From positions 62,001 to 126,000 of the forward strand of contig NZ_RCCH01000002.1 in NCBI RefSeq assembly GCF_003663945.1: a DNA stretch of 64,000 bases, written 5' to 3'. The DNA comes from Lacinutrix venerupis (GTDB lineage Bacteria; Bacteroidota; Bacteroidia; Flavobacteriales; Flavobacteriaceae). Made by a program: the position numbers and the translations under genes. This document shows, one piece after another, positions 8,583 through 16,142 of this stretch. The notes below the pieces were generated by a model, which worked only from the letters and a program-made list of their open reading frames with translations, made no database searches and was not told where the DNA came from. How positions within the stretch are numbered: position 1 is the stretch's first letter; each line of letters begins with the position of its first letter.

Positions 8583-8622
8583 AAAAAAACGCTGTAAGCA
8601 ATATGTTTACAGCGTTTTTTTT
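8583..8622. terminator. Bidirectional terminator downstream of FKBP gene
   Basis: A-run, ACGCTGTAA / TTTACAGCGT stem with an 8-base loop, then an 8-T run. On the minus strand it ends the peptidyl-prolyl isomerase gene (stop at 8638), and it backs up ssrA termination on the plus strand. Confidence 0.85.
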
Positions 8623-8637
8623 ATGCAATACTACAAA

Positions 8638-9066
8638 TTATTTAATCTCTACTAATTCTAAATCGAATACTAATTCTTTTCCTGCTAAAGGATGATTTCC
8701 ATCTACAATAATATGGTCTTCGTTAACCTCTGCAATTCTAAACTGGTGCTCGTTACCTTGAGGATCTTTTGATACTAATCCTAAACCAACTTCTGGTTTT
8801 ACTTCTGCTGGCAACATTGCTTTTTCCACGTTGTGAAATAAGTCTGGATTTACTTCTCCATAAGCTTCATTAACAGGAATATTAACTGTTTTCTTGTCAT
8901 TCACTTTCATCTCAATTACCGCATTTTCAAATCCAGGAATTAACATACCTTTTCCTAGAGTAAACTCTAATGGTTCGCGTCCTTCTGAACTATCAAACAC
9001 TTGACCATCTTTAAGCTTTCCTGTGTAATGTACTTTTACGGTATCATTTGCTTTTACTTGACTCAT
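8638..9066 (-). CDS. FKBP-type peptidyl-prolyl cis-trans isomerase, SlyD-like
   Basis: A 142-residue cytoplasmic protein with the SlyD layout. An FKBP half-domain (residues 1-~65: VKVHYTGKLKDGQVFDSSEGREPLEFTLGKG) leads to the conserved IPGFENAV stretch. The inserted IF/chaperone flap spans ~75-125 (VNPDLFHNVEKAMLP...QFRIAEV), and the FKBP strand returns in 'NHPLAGKELVFDLELVEI'. It should isomerise prolyl peptide bonds and assist folding. The His/Cys-rich metal-binding tail of E. coli SlyD is absent, as in many Bacteroidota homologues, so a nickel role is not supported. It is transcribed alone and ends at the hairpin at 8583-8622. Confidence 0.92.
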   Translation of the reverse strand: MSQVKANDTVKVHYTGKLKDGQVFDSSEGREPLEFTLGKGMLIPGFENAVIEMKVNDKKTVNIPVNEAYGEVNPDLFHNVEKAMLPAEVKPEVGLGLVSKDPQGNEHQFRIAEVNEDHIIVDGNHPLAGKELVFDLELVEIK

Positions 9067-9190
9067 AATTTTTTATTATAGTTAAACAACAAAGCTATTG
9101 ATTGTTATGGCCAATAAAGAATGAAATGACATGTTTCGCCAATATTTAAGAAAAACTTAACTTCAAAATCTTATTTTGATTGAAAAAGGT

Positions 9191-9234
9191 TAAAAAACAA
9201 AAAAGTACAACTAAATATTATTTAGCTGTACTTT
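9191..9234 (-). terminator. Terminator of the metallophosphatase-barrel gene
   Basis: Read on the minus strand, AAAGTACA-n-CTAAAT (arm 9227-9234 with 9202-9209, plus ATTTAG/CTAAAT) forms a stem of about 14 pairs with a 3-base loop. It is followed by a T-rich run (plus-strand A-run 9191-9204). It lies just after the stop at 9264. Confidence 0.7.
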
Positions 9235-9263
9235 AAAGTTTAATTAAAATTTTGCTTTTCTAT

Positions 9264-12200
9264 TTAGAAACGGAATCCAGCAGTAAATATAATACGGCTA
9301 TCTTCTGTACTTGTATAGTATCCAATATTTGCTGTAAATGCTTGAAAACCGTTTATGAAAATAGAGCCTCCATAACTACTATGCCATTTGTTAGAATTTT
9401 CATTTTCAATCCAAACACGCCCTAAATCGTATCCTCCTGTAACACCTATTCTAAGTGGAATAAATCCAGTTTCTTGCTCTATAAAACAAAGTCTAAGGTC
9501 TGTTGTTTGAAAAAATGATGTTTTACCTAAAAAGCGTTCGTTTCTATACCCTCTTAAACTTGTGTTACCTCCCAATGTAGCAGCATGATAAAATTCATAA
9601 TTATCGCCAATAATAAAATTTGCTTGTGCTTTTGTTGCTAAAGTTGCCAGACCACTTTCGTGAAGAGGATAAATAAAAGATACTGTAGGTTTAACATATG
9701 TAAACTTGTTATCGAATTCTGAATCTAATGTTTGCTTATATCCTGCTAAAATACCTAAAGCAATTCCTCTTTTAGGTAAACTTAATAATCCCTTTTTATT
9801 ATTAAATTCTACTCCTACTTCTGCTCCTGCATAAATTTGATTTTCGAAAACATCGTCATTAGCATTAAAATATGTTTGCGCAAAACCATTATTTATATTT
9901 GCAACCTCGTGAGATTCTATTCGTGCGGCTACATGCCCACTTACATTACCACTAGTTTTATAAATTAAAGACGGTTGAAAATGCCATTGTTTAATTTTTG
10001 TACGGTTAAAATCCATGTCTACAGCATCTTCATTGTACTGTGTTTCATTACCTATCCCAAAGAAATTTGTAGCAAAATTTTCGCTTGTTACTCTAGCATC
10101 TAATCCTAAATTCCAGTTATGAAATATATGGGCAAATTCTCCATTATAAGAAAACTCGAATCCTTGAGTTGCAGAGTAATAAGAAGCATTAAATGTGTGT
10201 TGTGTGGTAAATGGATTTCGTAATAGCGAATAAGTTGTATATGTATTTGTTAAGCCCGCATTAAATCCTGCATCTGGATCGAAACCAATTGTAGGTAATA
10301 AAACATTATTAGAGTATTTACGTTTTTGAGGATTGTAATTATTAATATTATAAGAGTCTGTAAGTTTTTTACTTACAGGAGTATTAAAGGTGTTTTTCTT
10401 TGATTTATAATCGTAAACCTTAACTGCTCTTTTATTTTCTATATTATAAATATCATTTTCTTCTCCTCCAAACACTTTTAATTTTATGTAATTATTTCCT
10501 TCTCCAGAAACTGTAATATTATCATTCCCATCTAAAGCAAATAACCATATTTCTTTTGTTTCTTCTTTTGTATAAGTGTTTTCAAAAATGGTTTTATTTT
10601 TTTGTAAAACTGTTACTTTGGTCTCTCCATTTGGCAACCTTAAAACGTTTATAGTATTATCCTTATTGGTTGCTACAATAATTTCGTGTTCTTTAAAATA
10701 GTTATAATAATCTTTAGCAATAGACACCATGTTTTCGCGTCTTTGCTTTAAAATGGATTTTATATTGTCTATACTTTCATCTTTAGTATCTTTTAAAAGA
10801 TTAGCAAAAGCATTATCAATAACCTCATCTGTAAGGTTATTTTGAATATTTTTTGCTTGCTTTTCCCAATCCTGCCAGCTTGAAGTGTTAATAAAATTCT
10901 TATCTAAATAATATACAGCATTATTAAATGTTTTTACATTTTGAACTTCTGGAGCATAGGTTTGCATGTTTCTGGCTAATGGTGATACTGCTTTTAAAAT
11001 AAATGGAAAAACACCATCGTATTTAGAAAATGCTTGATCTCTATCTCTAGGGATTGGCTTGTATAATAACTCGCCATTATTTTGCTCGTGTAGAGCCCAA
11101 CGCCATTGATCTTCATGTCTATCCCAATCCCCAATAAGCATATCGAACAATCGAGCTCTTAAATAACTGTCTTCGTCAATTTTAGCGTCTTTATCGTTTT
11201 GCAGTTCAAGTAGCATATCTTTTGTGCTAATAATATCGTCTGCATTTCCAAAAGTCTTAAATTCTTTGTTTTCGTCTCCAACATGTTCTTCGAACATATA
11301 TAATTTATCTCCATAGTTCTCGTTAAACCTACCTAATCGTTCTTGTTTTGGTAAATAGACAATTTTTGGATTTGCGTGTGCAATATCTATAGCATCTAAA
11401 AGCTCGTTAATTGCAAATTGTGCATATGGTTGTGCTGTTGTATAGTAATCTTGTACTATCTCCTCTGCAACTGTATCTTCCATATAATCTAAAACATAAT
11501 GGTTTTTAATTTTAGATTGAATGAATCTTACACCACTTTTTCTAAGTTCTCTTACGGTATATTCGTTTTCATTATCATCTATAAGTCTTAAACTTCTAGA
11601 TTGGTTTCCTCCTCCTTCTGTAATGGCTTTTACGTTATGTGGTAAGCTGTCTAGAAAAAGTACTGGCGCTTCTATTTCACGACCATAAATATCTCTATAG
11701 TGCTCTCCAAAAAACCATTTATAAAATCCAGATTTATTTACCTCTTCTTTTGTATAAATTGAAGCTTTTTGGGTGCTTCCGAAATCGCTATTTTTATGAT
11801 AGCTAAAATCTTCTAAAGTTCCCTTTTTTAATTTAATTTGTTTTGAATACACTTTTTTAGTTTGCTCACCTTCTAATGTATATATTTCTACTTCAGAGCT
11901 ACCATCTTTAAACACATTAAGTTTTGCAAAGCCTGGTTGGTTAGTACCAAAATAACCTTTGTCTACCTCTGCATTTGTCTTGGTCGTTTTTCCGGCAGCA
12001 CCACTAATTATCTGTGGTATGTCGTCGTCCATTAAAAACTGTAAATTCTTATCTGCACCAGATACAAAAATTACATCGTTAAATTGACTTGCTAAAGTTT
12101 CTAATGTTCCTACAAGATATTGCATATCGTTATGGTAATAGGCTTGTTTAGATAAACCACCCATTCTATTTATTAAACCTTGTCGTGTTGCAGTTAATAC

Positions 12201-12839
12201 AGGATGATGTAATGCCACAACAATAGTTTTATTCTGCTCGTCTTTAAGTTCGTCTTTAAATTCTAGAAAAAACTGTTCTCTCGTTTTTATTTCACATTTA
12301 TTATTTATATAAGGATATTTATCCCAATCTTCAAGATACCATTGTGTATCTACCATTACTAACTCTACCTCGTCACTTAACGTCTCGCGTTCTATTGGAC
12401 ATCCATCGTTTGGCCAAAATTTTGCTTTACTATTATCTTGCAAATAAGACTCTAAATCGTCTATATTTTTATGCCCGCCTTTATTCCATTCGTTTTTACC
12501 TGGAATAAATATAACCTGACCATTAAAATTTGAAAGTGGTTTTAGTACTTCTGTTTTAAGAAAATCTTCTTCGGCTTTACGTAGAGTTTCATTTTTTGGA
12601 AAACCATTTTTTCTTGTGCTATTTCCTAAAGCTATAAATGCTGCATTATTATCTTTTTGAGAAGCATTAACTATTGCTTCTAGAATTTTTTGTGCATTTG
12701 TATTTTTATCTGACCCTAAATTAGATGTCATATAAATACTTTTAGAAATTTCTTGAGCCTCTAATTGCCCAAAAAATAGAAGTATAGAAAGTGAATAAAT
12801 AAAAGTTTTTATTTGTTTTGAGTTTAAAGTGCTTTTCAT
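9264..12839 (-). CDS. Outer-membrane protein: degenerate calcineurin-like phosphoesterase domain fused to a D15/BamA-type beta-barrel
   Basis: A 1191-residue exported protein (signal peptide ending FFGQLEAQ). Residues ~32-330 have the fold-specific spacing of a metallophosphatase, including the family segment 'DTQWYLEDWDKYPYINNKCEIKTREQFF' and 'ALHHPVLT' (211-214). However, the metal-binding motifs seem lost. Where relatives have GD-Y, GNHDW and SGHDHN, this protein has LGN-S (71-74), PGKNEW (113-118) and SGADKN (260-265). A long central region (~380-820) is followed by a C-terminal beta-barrel (~840-1191) with the BamA/surface-antigen pattern and a terminal Phe (TAGFRF). It is likely an outer-membrane protein with a catalytically dead periplasmic domain. 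The substrate or partner is unknown. Confidence 0.82.
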   Translation of the reverse strand: MKSTLNSKQIKTFIYSLSILLFFGQLEAQEISKSIYMTSNLGSDKNTNAQKILEAIVNASQKDNNAAFIALGNSTRKNGFPKNETLRKAEEDFLKTEVLKPLSNFNGQVIFIPGKNEWNKGGHKNIDDLESYLQDNSKAKFWPNDGCPIERETLSDEVELVMVDTQWYLEDWDKYPYINNKCEIKTREQFFLEFKDELKDEQNKTIVVALHHPVLTATRQGLINRMGGLSKQAYYHNDMQYLVGTLETLASQFNDVIFVSGADKNLQFLMDDDIPQIISGAAGKTTKTNAEVDKGYFGTNQPGFAKLNVFKDGSSEVEIYTLEGEQTKKVYSKQIKLKKGTLEDFSYHKNSDFGSTQKASIYTKEEVNKSGFYKWFFGEHYRDIYGREIEAPVLFLDSLPHNVKAITEGGGNQSRSLRLIDDNENEYTVRELRKSGVRFIQSKIKNHYVLDYMEDTVAEEIVQDYYTTAQPYAQFAINELLDAIDIAHANPKIVYLPKQERLGRFNENYGDKLYMFEEHVGDENKEFKTFGNADDIISTKDMLLELQNDKDAKIDEDSYLRARLFDMLIGDWDRHEDQWRWALHEQNNGELLYKPIPRDRDQAFSKYDGVFPFILKAVSPLARNMQTYAPEVQNVKTFNNAVYYLDKNFINTSSWQDWEKQAKNIQNNLTDEVIDNAFANLLKDTKDESIDNIKSILKQRRENMVSIAKDYYNYFKEHEIIVATNKDNTINVLRLPNGETKVTVLQKNKTIFENTYTKEETKEIWLFALDGNDNITVSGEGNNYIKLKVFGGEENDIYNIENKRAVKVYDYKSKKNTFNTPVSKKLTDSYNINNYNPQKRKYSNNVLLPTIGFDPDAGFNAGLTNTYTTYSLLRNPFTTQHTFNASYYSATQGFEFSYNGEFAHIFHNWNLGLDARVTSENFATNFFGIGNETQYNEDAVDMDFNRTKIKQWHFQPSLIYKTSGNVSGHVAARIESHEVANINNGFAQTYFNANDDVFENQIYAGAEVGVEFNNKKGLLSLPKRGIALGILAGYKQTLDSEFDNKFTYVKPTVSFIYPLHESGLATLATKAQANFIIGDNYEFYHAATLGGNTSLRGYRNERFLGKTSFFQTTDLRLCFIEQETGFIPLRIGVTGGYDLGRVWIENENSNKWHSSYGGSIFINGFQAFTANIGYYTSTEDSRIIFTAGFRF

Positions 12840-13005
12840 ATAAAGGTTAATTTACGCAAAATTCTTAAATTAAAATTTAGAAACTGTGCTTTTATAAAAC
12901 TATTATTGAAGCATCTCCTAATTCTTAAAAAAAGTATTACGAAATAGTTATAACCTTAAAGTTTAAATTGTGAAAATAAAAAAGAAACTTGATACTTTAA
13001 GTTTT

Positions 13006-13771
13006 CTATTTATCCTTAACAAATAGATTAAGTAATAAACCTGAAATTATTAATCCTATTCCTAGCAAACTGAATAAAGTATAGTTTTCACTAAACCAAA
13101 TTAATCCTATTAACATTGAAAAAACAACTTCTAAATATTTTAAAGGAGCTAATTTACTTGTTTCCCCTAACTGTAGTGCTTTTGTCATATATACCTGTCC
13201 AAAATAGCCAAACACGCCAAGGCTTAAAAATATAAGCCATACGTTTAGTTGTGGTGTTTGCCAATTATTAATAGATAGAGTACCACCTATAACCGCTGAA
13301 ATAATCATAAAATAATTTAAACTACCACAGGATGATCCTTGCTCCCTATTTTTCTAATAGTTATGTAAACTAATCCGGCAAAGATTGCAGATATTAATGC
13401 AAAAACTACACCTTCAATTTGTAATTTATTATCAAAACCTTTTAACACCAATACTCCAGAAAAAGCTAAAATAAAAAATAACCATTGAATAGGTTTTACA
13501 CGTTCTTTTAAAAAATATACAGCAAAAAAGCTGCAAAAACAGGAGCTATATATCTTAAAGAAACTGCTGCTCCCATAGCAATATATTTTAATGACAAAAA
13601 AAACAAGGTCATAGAAATAAGACCAAAAACGCTTCGAGCGACCAGCAATGTTTTTTTATTTCCTTTAAGAGAAATTTTATTTTTTAATAAAAATGGTATT
13701 GTAAAAAATAATGAGCCTAAGGATCTAAAAAATACAATTTGATAGACGCTAAAATTGTGTAATGATAATAC
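13006..13771 (-). pseudogene. Decayed EamA/DMT-family transporter gene
   Basis: Three minus-strand frames together spell one drug/metabolite transporter. The N-terminal part (from ~13771: HNFSVYQIVFFRSLGSL...SLRYIAPVFAA) shifts frame after a run of six T (about 13525-13530). The middle part (VYFLKERVKPIQW...ITIRKIGSKDHPVVV) shifts again near 13322-13327. The final 100 residues (MIISAVIGGTLSI...LLLNLFVKDK) are intact. Each break fits loss of one T. The first helix and the start codon are also missing: a TAA stands just upstream at 13772-13774. The two shifts could be sequence errors, but the missing N-terminus points to real decay. An intact copy would be a ~290-residue, ten-helix exporter. 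Confidence 0.8.
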
Positions 13772-13804
13772 TTAGAGGTTTTTTATTTGTTTTATATAAA
13801 GAGA

Positions 13805-14197
13805 TTAAAGATTCACTTTCAAATCAGCATGTTCCCATTCTGAATAACCTCCTTTTAAATCGTATATTTTTTTAAAACCAGCTTTAAGCATTATCTCTGC
13901 ACATTTGGCACTTCTACCTCCTTTTTGGCAATATAATATTACAGGCTTTTCTTTATCTAATTTTGATATATCTGCTTCAAAAGTAGGAGAATTATAATCT
14001 ATATTTTGAGAGTTAAAAAGATGTCCAGATTGATACTCTACAGGAGTTCTTACATCTACTAATTGTACGTTATTTAAATCTTTTAAAGTTTCAATTTCTT
14101 CTGTAGACACTACAGTAATTCCTTGCTCTGTTTTTGTAGAACAACTAAAAAGACAAATAGCTAGTATTAAAACAATTATAGTGGCTGAATTTTTCAT
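13805..14197 (-). CDS. Rhodanese-domain lipoprotein
   Basis: A 130-residue lipoprotein (signal ending ICLFSC, Cys19) carrying a single rhodanese domain. The N-terminal 'LVDVRTPVEYQSGHL' (CH2A-type DVR...E...GH) is followed by the active-site loop 'YCQKGGRSAKCA' with Cys90, which would carry the persulfide. The C-terminal 'YDLKGGYSEW' is typical. It is probably periplasmic, handling sulfane sulfur. It lies 19 bases after a second, cytoplasmic rhodanese on the same strand, so the two form a pair, downstream of two thioredoxin-like genes. Confidence 0.9.
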   Translation of the reverse strand: MKNSATIIVLILAICLFSCSTKTEQGITVVSTEEIETLKDLNNVQLVDVRTPVEYQSGHLFNSQNIDYNSPTFEADISKLDKEKPVILYCQKGGRSAKCAEIMLKAGFKKIYDLKGGYSEWEHADLKVNL

Positions 14198-14216
14198 TTA
14201 ATTTTTGTTTGTTTTT

Positions 14217-14528
14217 TTATTTCTCGACATCTCCCGTCCATTCTGAAAAACCTCCTAATAAATTATAAGCATTCTCAAAACCCATTTCATTCATTATAGC
14301 ACATGCTTGTCCACTACGGCCACCAGACCTGCAGTACACATAATAGTTCTTACTTTTATCTAAGGCTTCCAATTCATAAATAAAAGCTTGGCCTTTAAAT
14401 ATGTTTAAATTTTTTGCATTGGGAATAAAACCATCTTCAACTTCTTCTTCTGTTCTTACATCTAGTATAAAAGCATTTTCATCTGCTTTTAATTGTTTAG
14501 CCCATTGCTCTTGTGATAAATCTGACAT
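14217..14528 (-). CDS. Cytoplasmic rhodanese-like protein
   Basis: A 103-residue single-domain rhodanese without a signal peptide. 'FILDVRTEEEVEDGFIPNA' is the N-terminal signature and 'YCRSGGRSGQAC' the active-site loop (Cys66); it ends 'YNLLGGFSEW'. It is likely a sulfurtransferase moving sulfane sulfur between small thiols. It is followed at 19 bases by the rhodanese lipoprotein gene. A strong terminator lies upstream (14588-14623), so this pair probably has its own promoter rather than reading on from the thioredoxin genes. Confidence 0.9.
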   Translation of the reverse strand: MSDLSQEQWAKQLKADENAFILDVRTEEEVEDGFIPNAKNLNIFKGQAFIYELEALDKSKNYYVYCRSGGRSGQACAIMNEMGFENAYNLLGGFSEWTGDVEK

Positions 14529-14587
14529 TTATAGTTTTTTTTAATTGCAAAGTTAATGAAATTAACGTTTCATTAAGATATAGACGT

Positions 14588-14623
14588 AAAAAAACCTGAA
14601 GTGTTACAACTTCAGGTTTTTTT
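14588..14623. terminator. Bidirectional terminator between redox gene pairs
   Basis: A-run, ACCTGAAGT / ACTTCAGGT stem with a 4-5 base loop, T-run. On the minus strand it ends the thioredoxin-family gene that stops at 14641 and separates it from the rhodanese pair. Confidence 0.88.
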
Positions 14624-14640
14624 GTAGAAATATTTTATTT

Positions 14641-15255
14641 CTAAACTTTTATTGTACAACCAATTGCTTTAGTTTCAGTCACTTCAACTTCTTTCCCATT
14701 TAATAATGCATTTACAGCATCTTCAACATATTTCTTTTTTACTTCTTCTGCATTTTGATAATTATCATCTATAGCACCTATGTACTTAACAACATTTCCT
14801 TTTTTTGTTTTTTGTACTACATAAATATGAGGTGTTTTGGTTGCTCCAAACTGTGGATATACACGTTGACCTTCGTCCATTAAATATGGGAATGTAAAAC
14901 CTTTTTCCATTGCTCGCTCTTTCATAGCCTCCATGCTATCTCCTGGCTTTACTTTTACGTTATTAGGCATAATTGCAATTACAGGATAACCTTTTTCGGC
15001 ATACATTTTATTTAACGCCTCTATTCTATCTTCATAGGCTACTGCATAAGGGCATGTATTACACGTAAATGTAATTATAAAGCCTTTTGCATCGTCAAAA
15101 TCCGACATAGAAACCGTTCTACCATCTATATTCTGTAGTTTAAAATCGGCAACTACATCTCCTACTTTATAACCTTTATCATTTTCTACGTTTGTAAATG
15201 ACCAAATGCCAAAAACAACTGTTGTTAACAACATTAATTTTAATACTTTTTTCAT
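14641..15255 (-). CDS. Exported thioredoxin-family protein (redoxin, AhpC/TSA type)
   Basis: A 204-residue protein with a signal-like N-terminus (MKKVLKLMLLTTVVFGIWSF). The redoxin fold starts at ~31 ('GDVVADFKLQNIDGRTVSMSDF') and has the active site 'TFTCNTCPYAVAYEDR' with Cys65 and Cys68, the CxxCPxA pattern of the 'thioredoxin family protein' group widespread in Bacteroidota. Later 'PNNVKVKPGDSMEAMKERA' and 'GATKTPHIYVV' contain the cis-Pro loop. It should be a periplasmic thiol oxidoreductase or peroxiredoxin-like enzyme. It follows the TlpA lipoprotein gene by 11 bases and is probably in the same transcript. Confidence 0.88.
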   Translation of the reverse strand: MKKVLKLMLLTTVVFGIWSFTNVENDKGYKVGDVVADFKLQNIDGRTVSMSDFDDAKGFIITFTCNTCPYAVAYEDRIEALNKMYAEKGYPVIAIMPNNVKVKPGDSMEAMKERAMEKGFTFPYLMDEGQRVYPQFGATKTPHIYVVQKTKKGNVVKYIGAIDDNYQNAEEVKKKYVEDAVNALLNGKEVEVTETKAIGCTIKV

Positions 15256-15266
15256 TTTTCTATTTT

Positions 15267-15821
15267 TTAGTTTATAAATTTATCTACTTCCAATTCTAGT
15301 TCTTCTAAGGTAAAAGACTTTTCAAAAAACACTCTTTTATTTTTATTATATATTATTGTTGCAGGAATAGCTCCTGTCCATTCTTTATCTACTTTGGGTA
15401 TCCAAGTATTTGCGTCCACATCGTTTAAAACTACTATTTCAGATTTTAACTTGTGCTTTGCTATAAATGGTTTAAGTTTAGTATCGTATTGCTTTGGAAA
15501 ATCTAAACTCACTAATAATACTTCTACGTTTTTATTTTTATAGTTTTCATTTAAAGCTTCAAAATAAGGTAATTCTTTAACACATGGCGCACACCATGTT
15601 GCCCAAAAATTCACTACATAAATCTTGTCTTCGGTCTTATTTAACAATGGTTCAAGCTCATTAAAATTATAAACTTTTAAGTCTATATCTTTTAAGTTAA
15701 TATCTTGATTAGCATCTTGAACATTAGCAACTGTTTCTGTTTCTAACTTTACATCTTCTTGGCTTGTATTTTGCTTGCAAGCAAAAATTAGCACAAATAA
15801 TAATAAAACATATCTCATCAT
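15267..15821 (-). CDS. TlpA-like thioredoxin lipoprotein
   Basis: A 184-residue lipoprotein (signal ending LIFAC, Cys15) with a thioredoxin/TlpA fold. The active site is 'FWATWCAPCVKELPYFEAL' (Cys77 and Cys80), and 'EWTGAIPATIIYN' gives the cis-Pro loop. It is likely a membrane-anchored periplasmic disulfide reductase, for example feeding electrons to cytochrome maturation or to the redoxin encoded next to it. It is the first gene of a two-gene unit on the minus strand, divergent from the trp leader region. Confidence 0.9.
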   Translation of the reverse strand: MMRYVLLLFVLIFACKQNTSQEDVKLETETVANVQDANQDINLKDIDLKVYNFNELEPLLNKTEDKIYVVNFWATWCAPCVKELPYFEALNENYKNKNVEVLLVSLDFPKQYDTKLKPFIAKHKLKSEIVVLNDVDANTWIPKVDKEWTGAIPATIIYNKNKRVFFEKSFTLEELELEVDKFIN

Positions 15822-15889
15822 TTTATAAAAATAATCACAGAATTATAAACATTAACCATTTTTAACAAATATTTACATTAAATTTAATT

Positions 15890-15919
15890 TTGATTCTTGA
15901 AATCCAATTTATATATTTG
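15890..15919 (+). promoter_or_regulatory. trp operon promoter (Bacteroidota type)
   Basis: TTG at 15890-15892 (within TTTTG) and TATATTTG at 15912-15919 match the -33 and TAnnTTTG -7 boxes, with a spacer of 19 bases. The predicted start near 15925 leaves about 12 bases before the leader peptide ATG at 15937. Confidence 0.82.
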
Positions 15920-15936
15920 ACGCTTTAGAATATATT

Positions 15937-15999
15937 ATGAACATTTTTTTAAATAATACTTGGTGGTGGAATTCTCGAAACTTTAACTTCGTGAACTAA
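15937..15999 (+). CDS. trpL: trp operon leader peptide
   Basis: A 20-codon open frame starting ATG AAC ATT and ending GTG AAC TAA. It contains three consecutive Trp codons (TGG TGG TGG, 15961-15969) in the context NNTWWWNSRNF. It lies directly before a hairpin terminator and the complete trp operon. Three Trp in a row in 20 residues is very unlikely by chance. This is the sensor of a transcription-attenuation system: when charged tRNA-Trp is scarce, the ribosome stalls here. Bacteroidota trp leaders of this kind are known (Bacteroid-trp RNA motif). Confidence 0.9.
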   Translation: MNIFLNNTWWWNSRNFNFVN

Positions 16000-16059
16000 T
16001 CCTAATAAGTATTATTTATATAACTATACAAAAAGGCTTGTCTCACGACAAGCCTTTTT
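15952..16059 (+). promoter_or_regulatory. trp attenuator: leader fold controlled by ribosome position
   Basis: AATAATACTT (15952-15961), which overlaps the first Trp codon, is a perfect reverse complement of AAGTATTATT (16007-16016). A ribosome on the Trp codons would break this 10-pair helix. A terminator hairpin follows at 16030-16059. A possible competitor is TCGTGA (15989-15994, at the end of the leader frame), which can pair with TCACGA (16043-16048, the loop and first bases of the 3' arm of the terminator). It would be free when the ribosome stalls at Trp and covered when it reaches the stop codon. That 6-pair antiterminator is my inference and is weak. Confidence 0.7.
16030..16059 (+). 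terminator. Attenuator terminator of the trp operon
   Basis: AAAAAGGCTTGTC (16030-16042) and GACAAGCCTTTTT (16047-16059) form a perfect 13-pair stem with a TCAC loop, ending in T residues. It stands 84 bases before trpE and 30 bases after the leader peptide stop. Confidence 0.92.
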
Positions 16060-16142
16060 ACATTCTGACCTTTTTCTCAGAATTAATTAAATAAAAGCAA
16101 CATCTCATAAAAAATGAGTTATTGATATAAATTCAGCATTAA

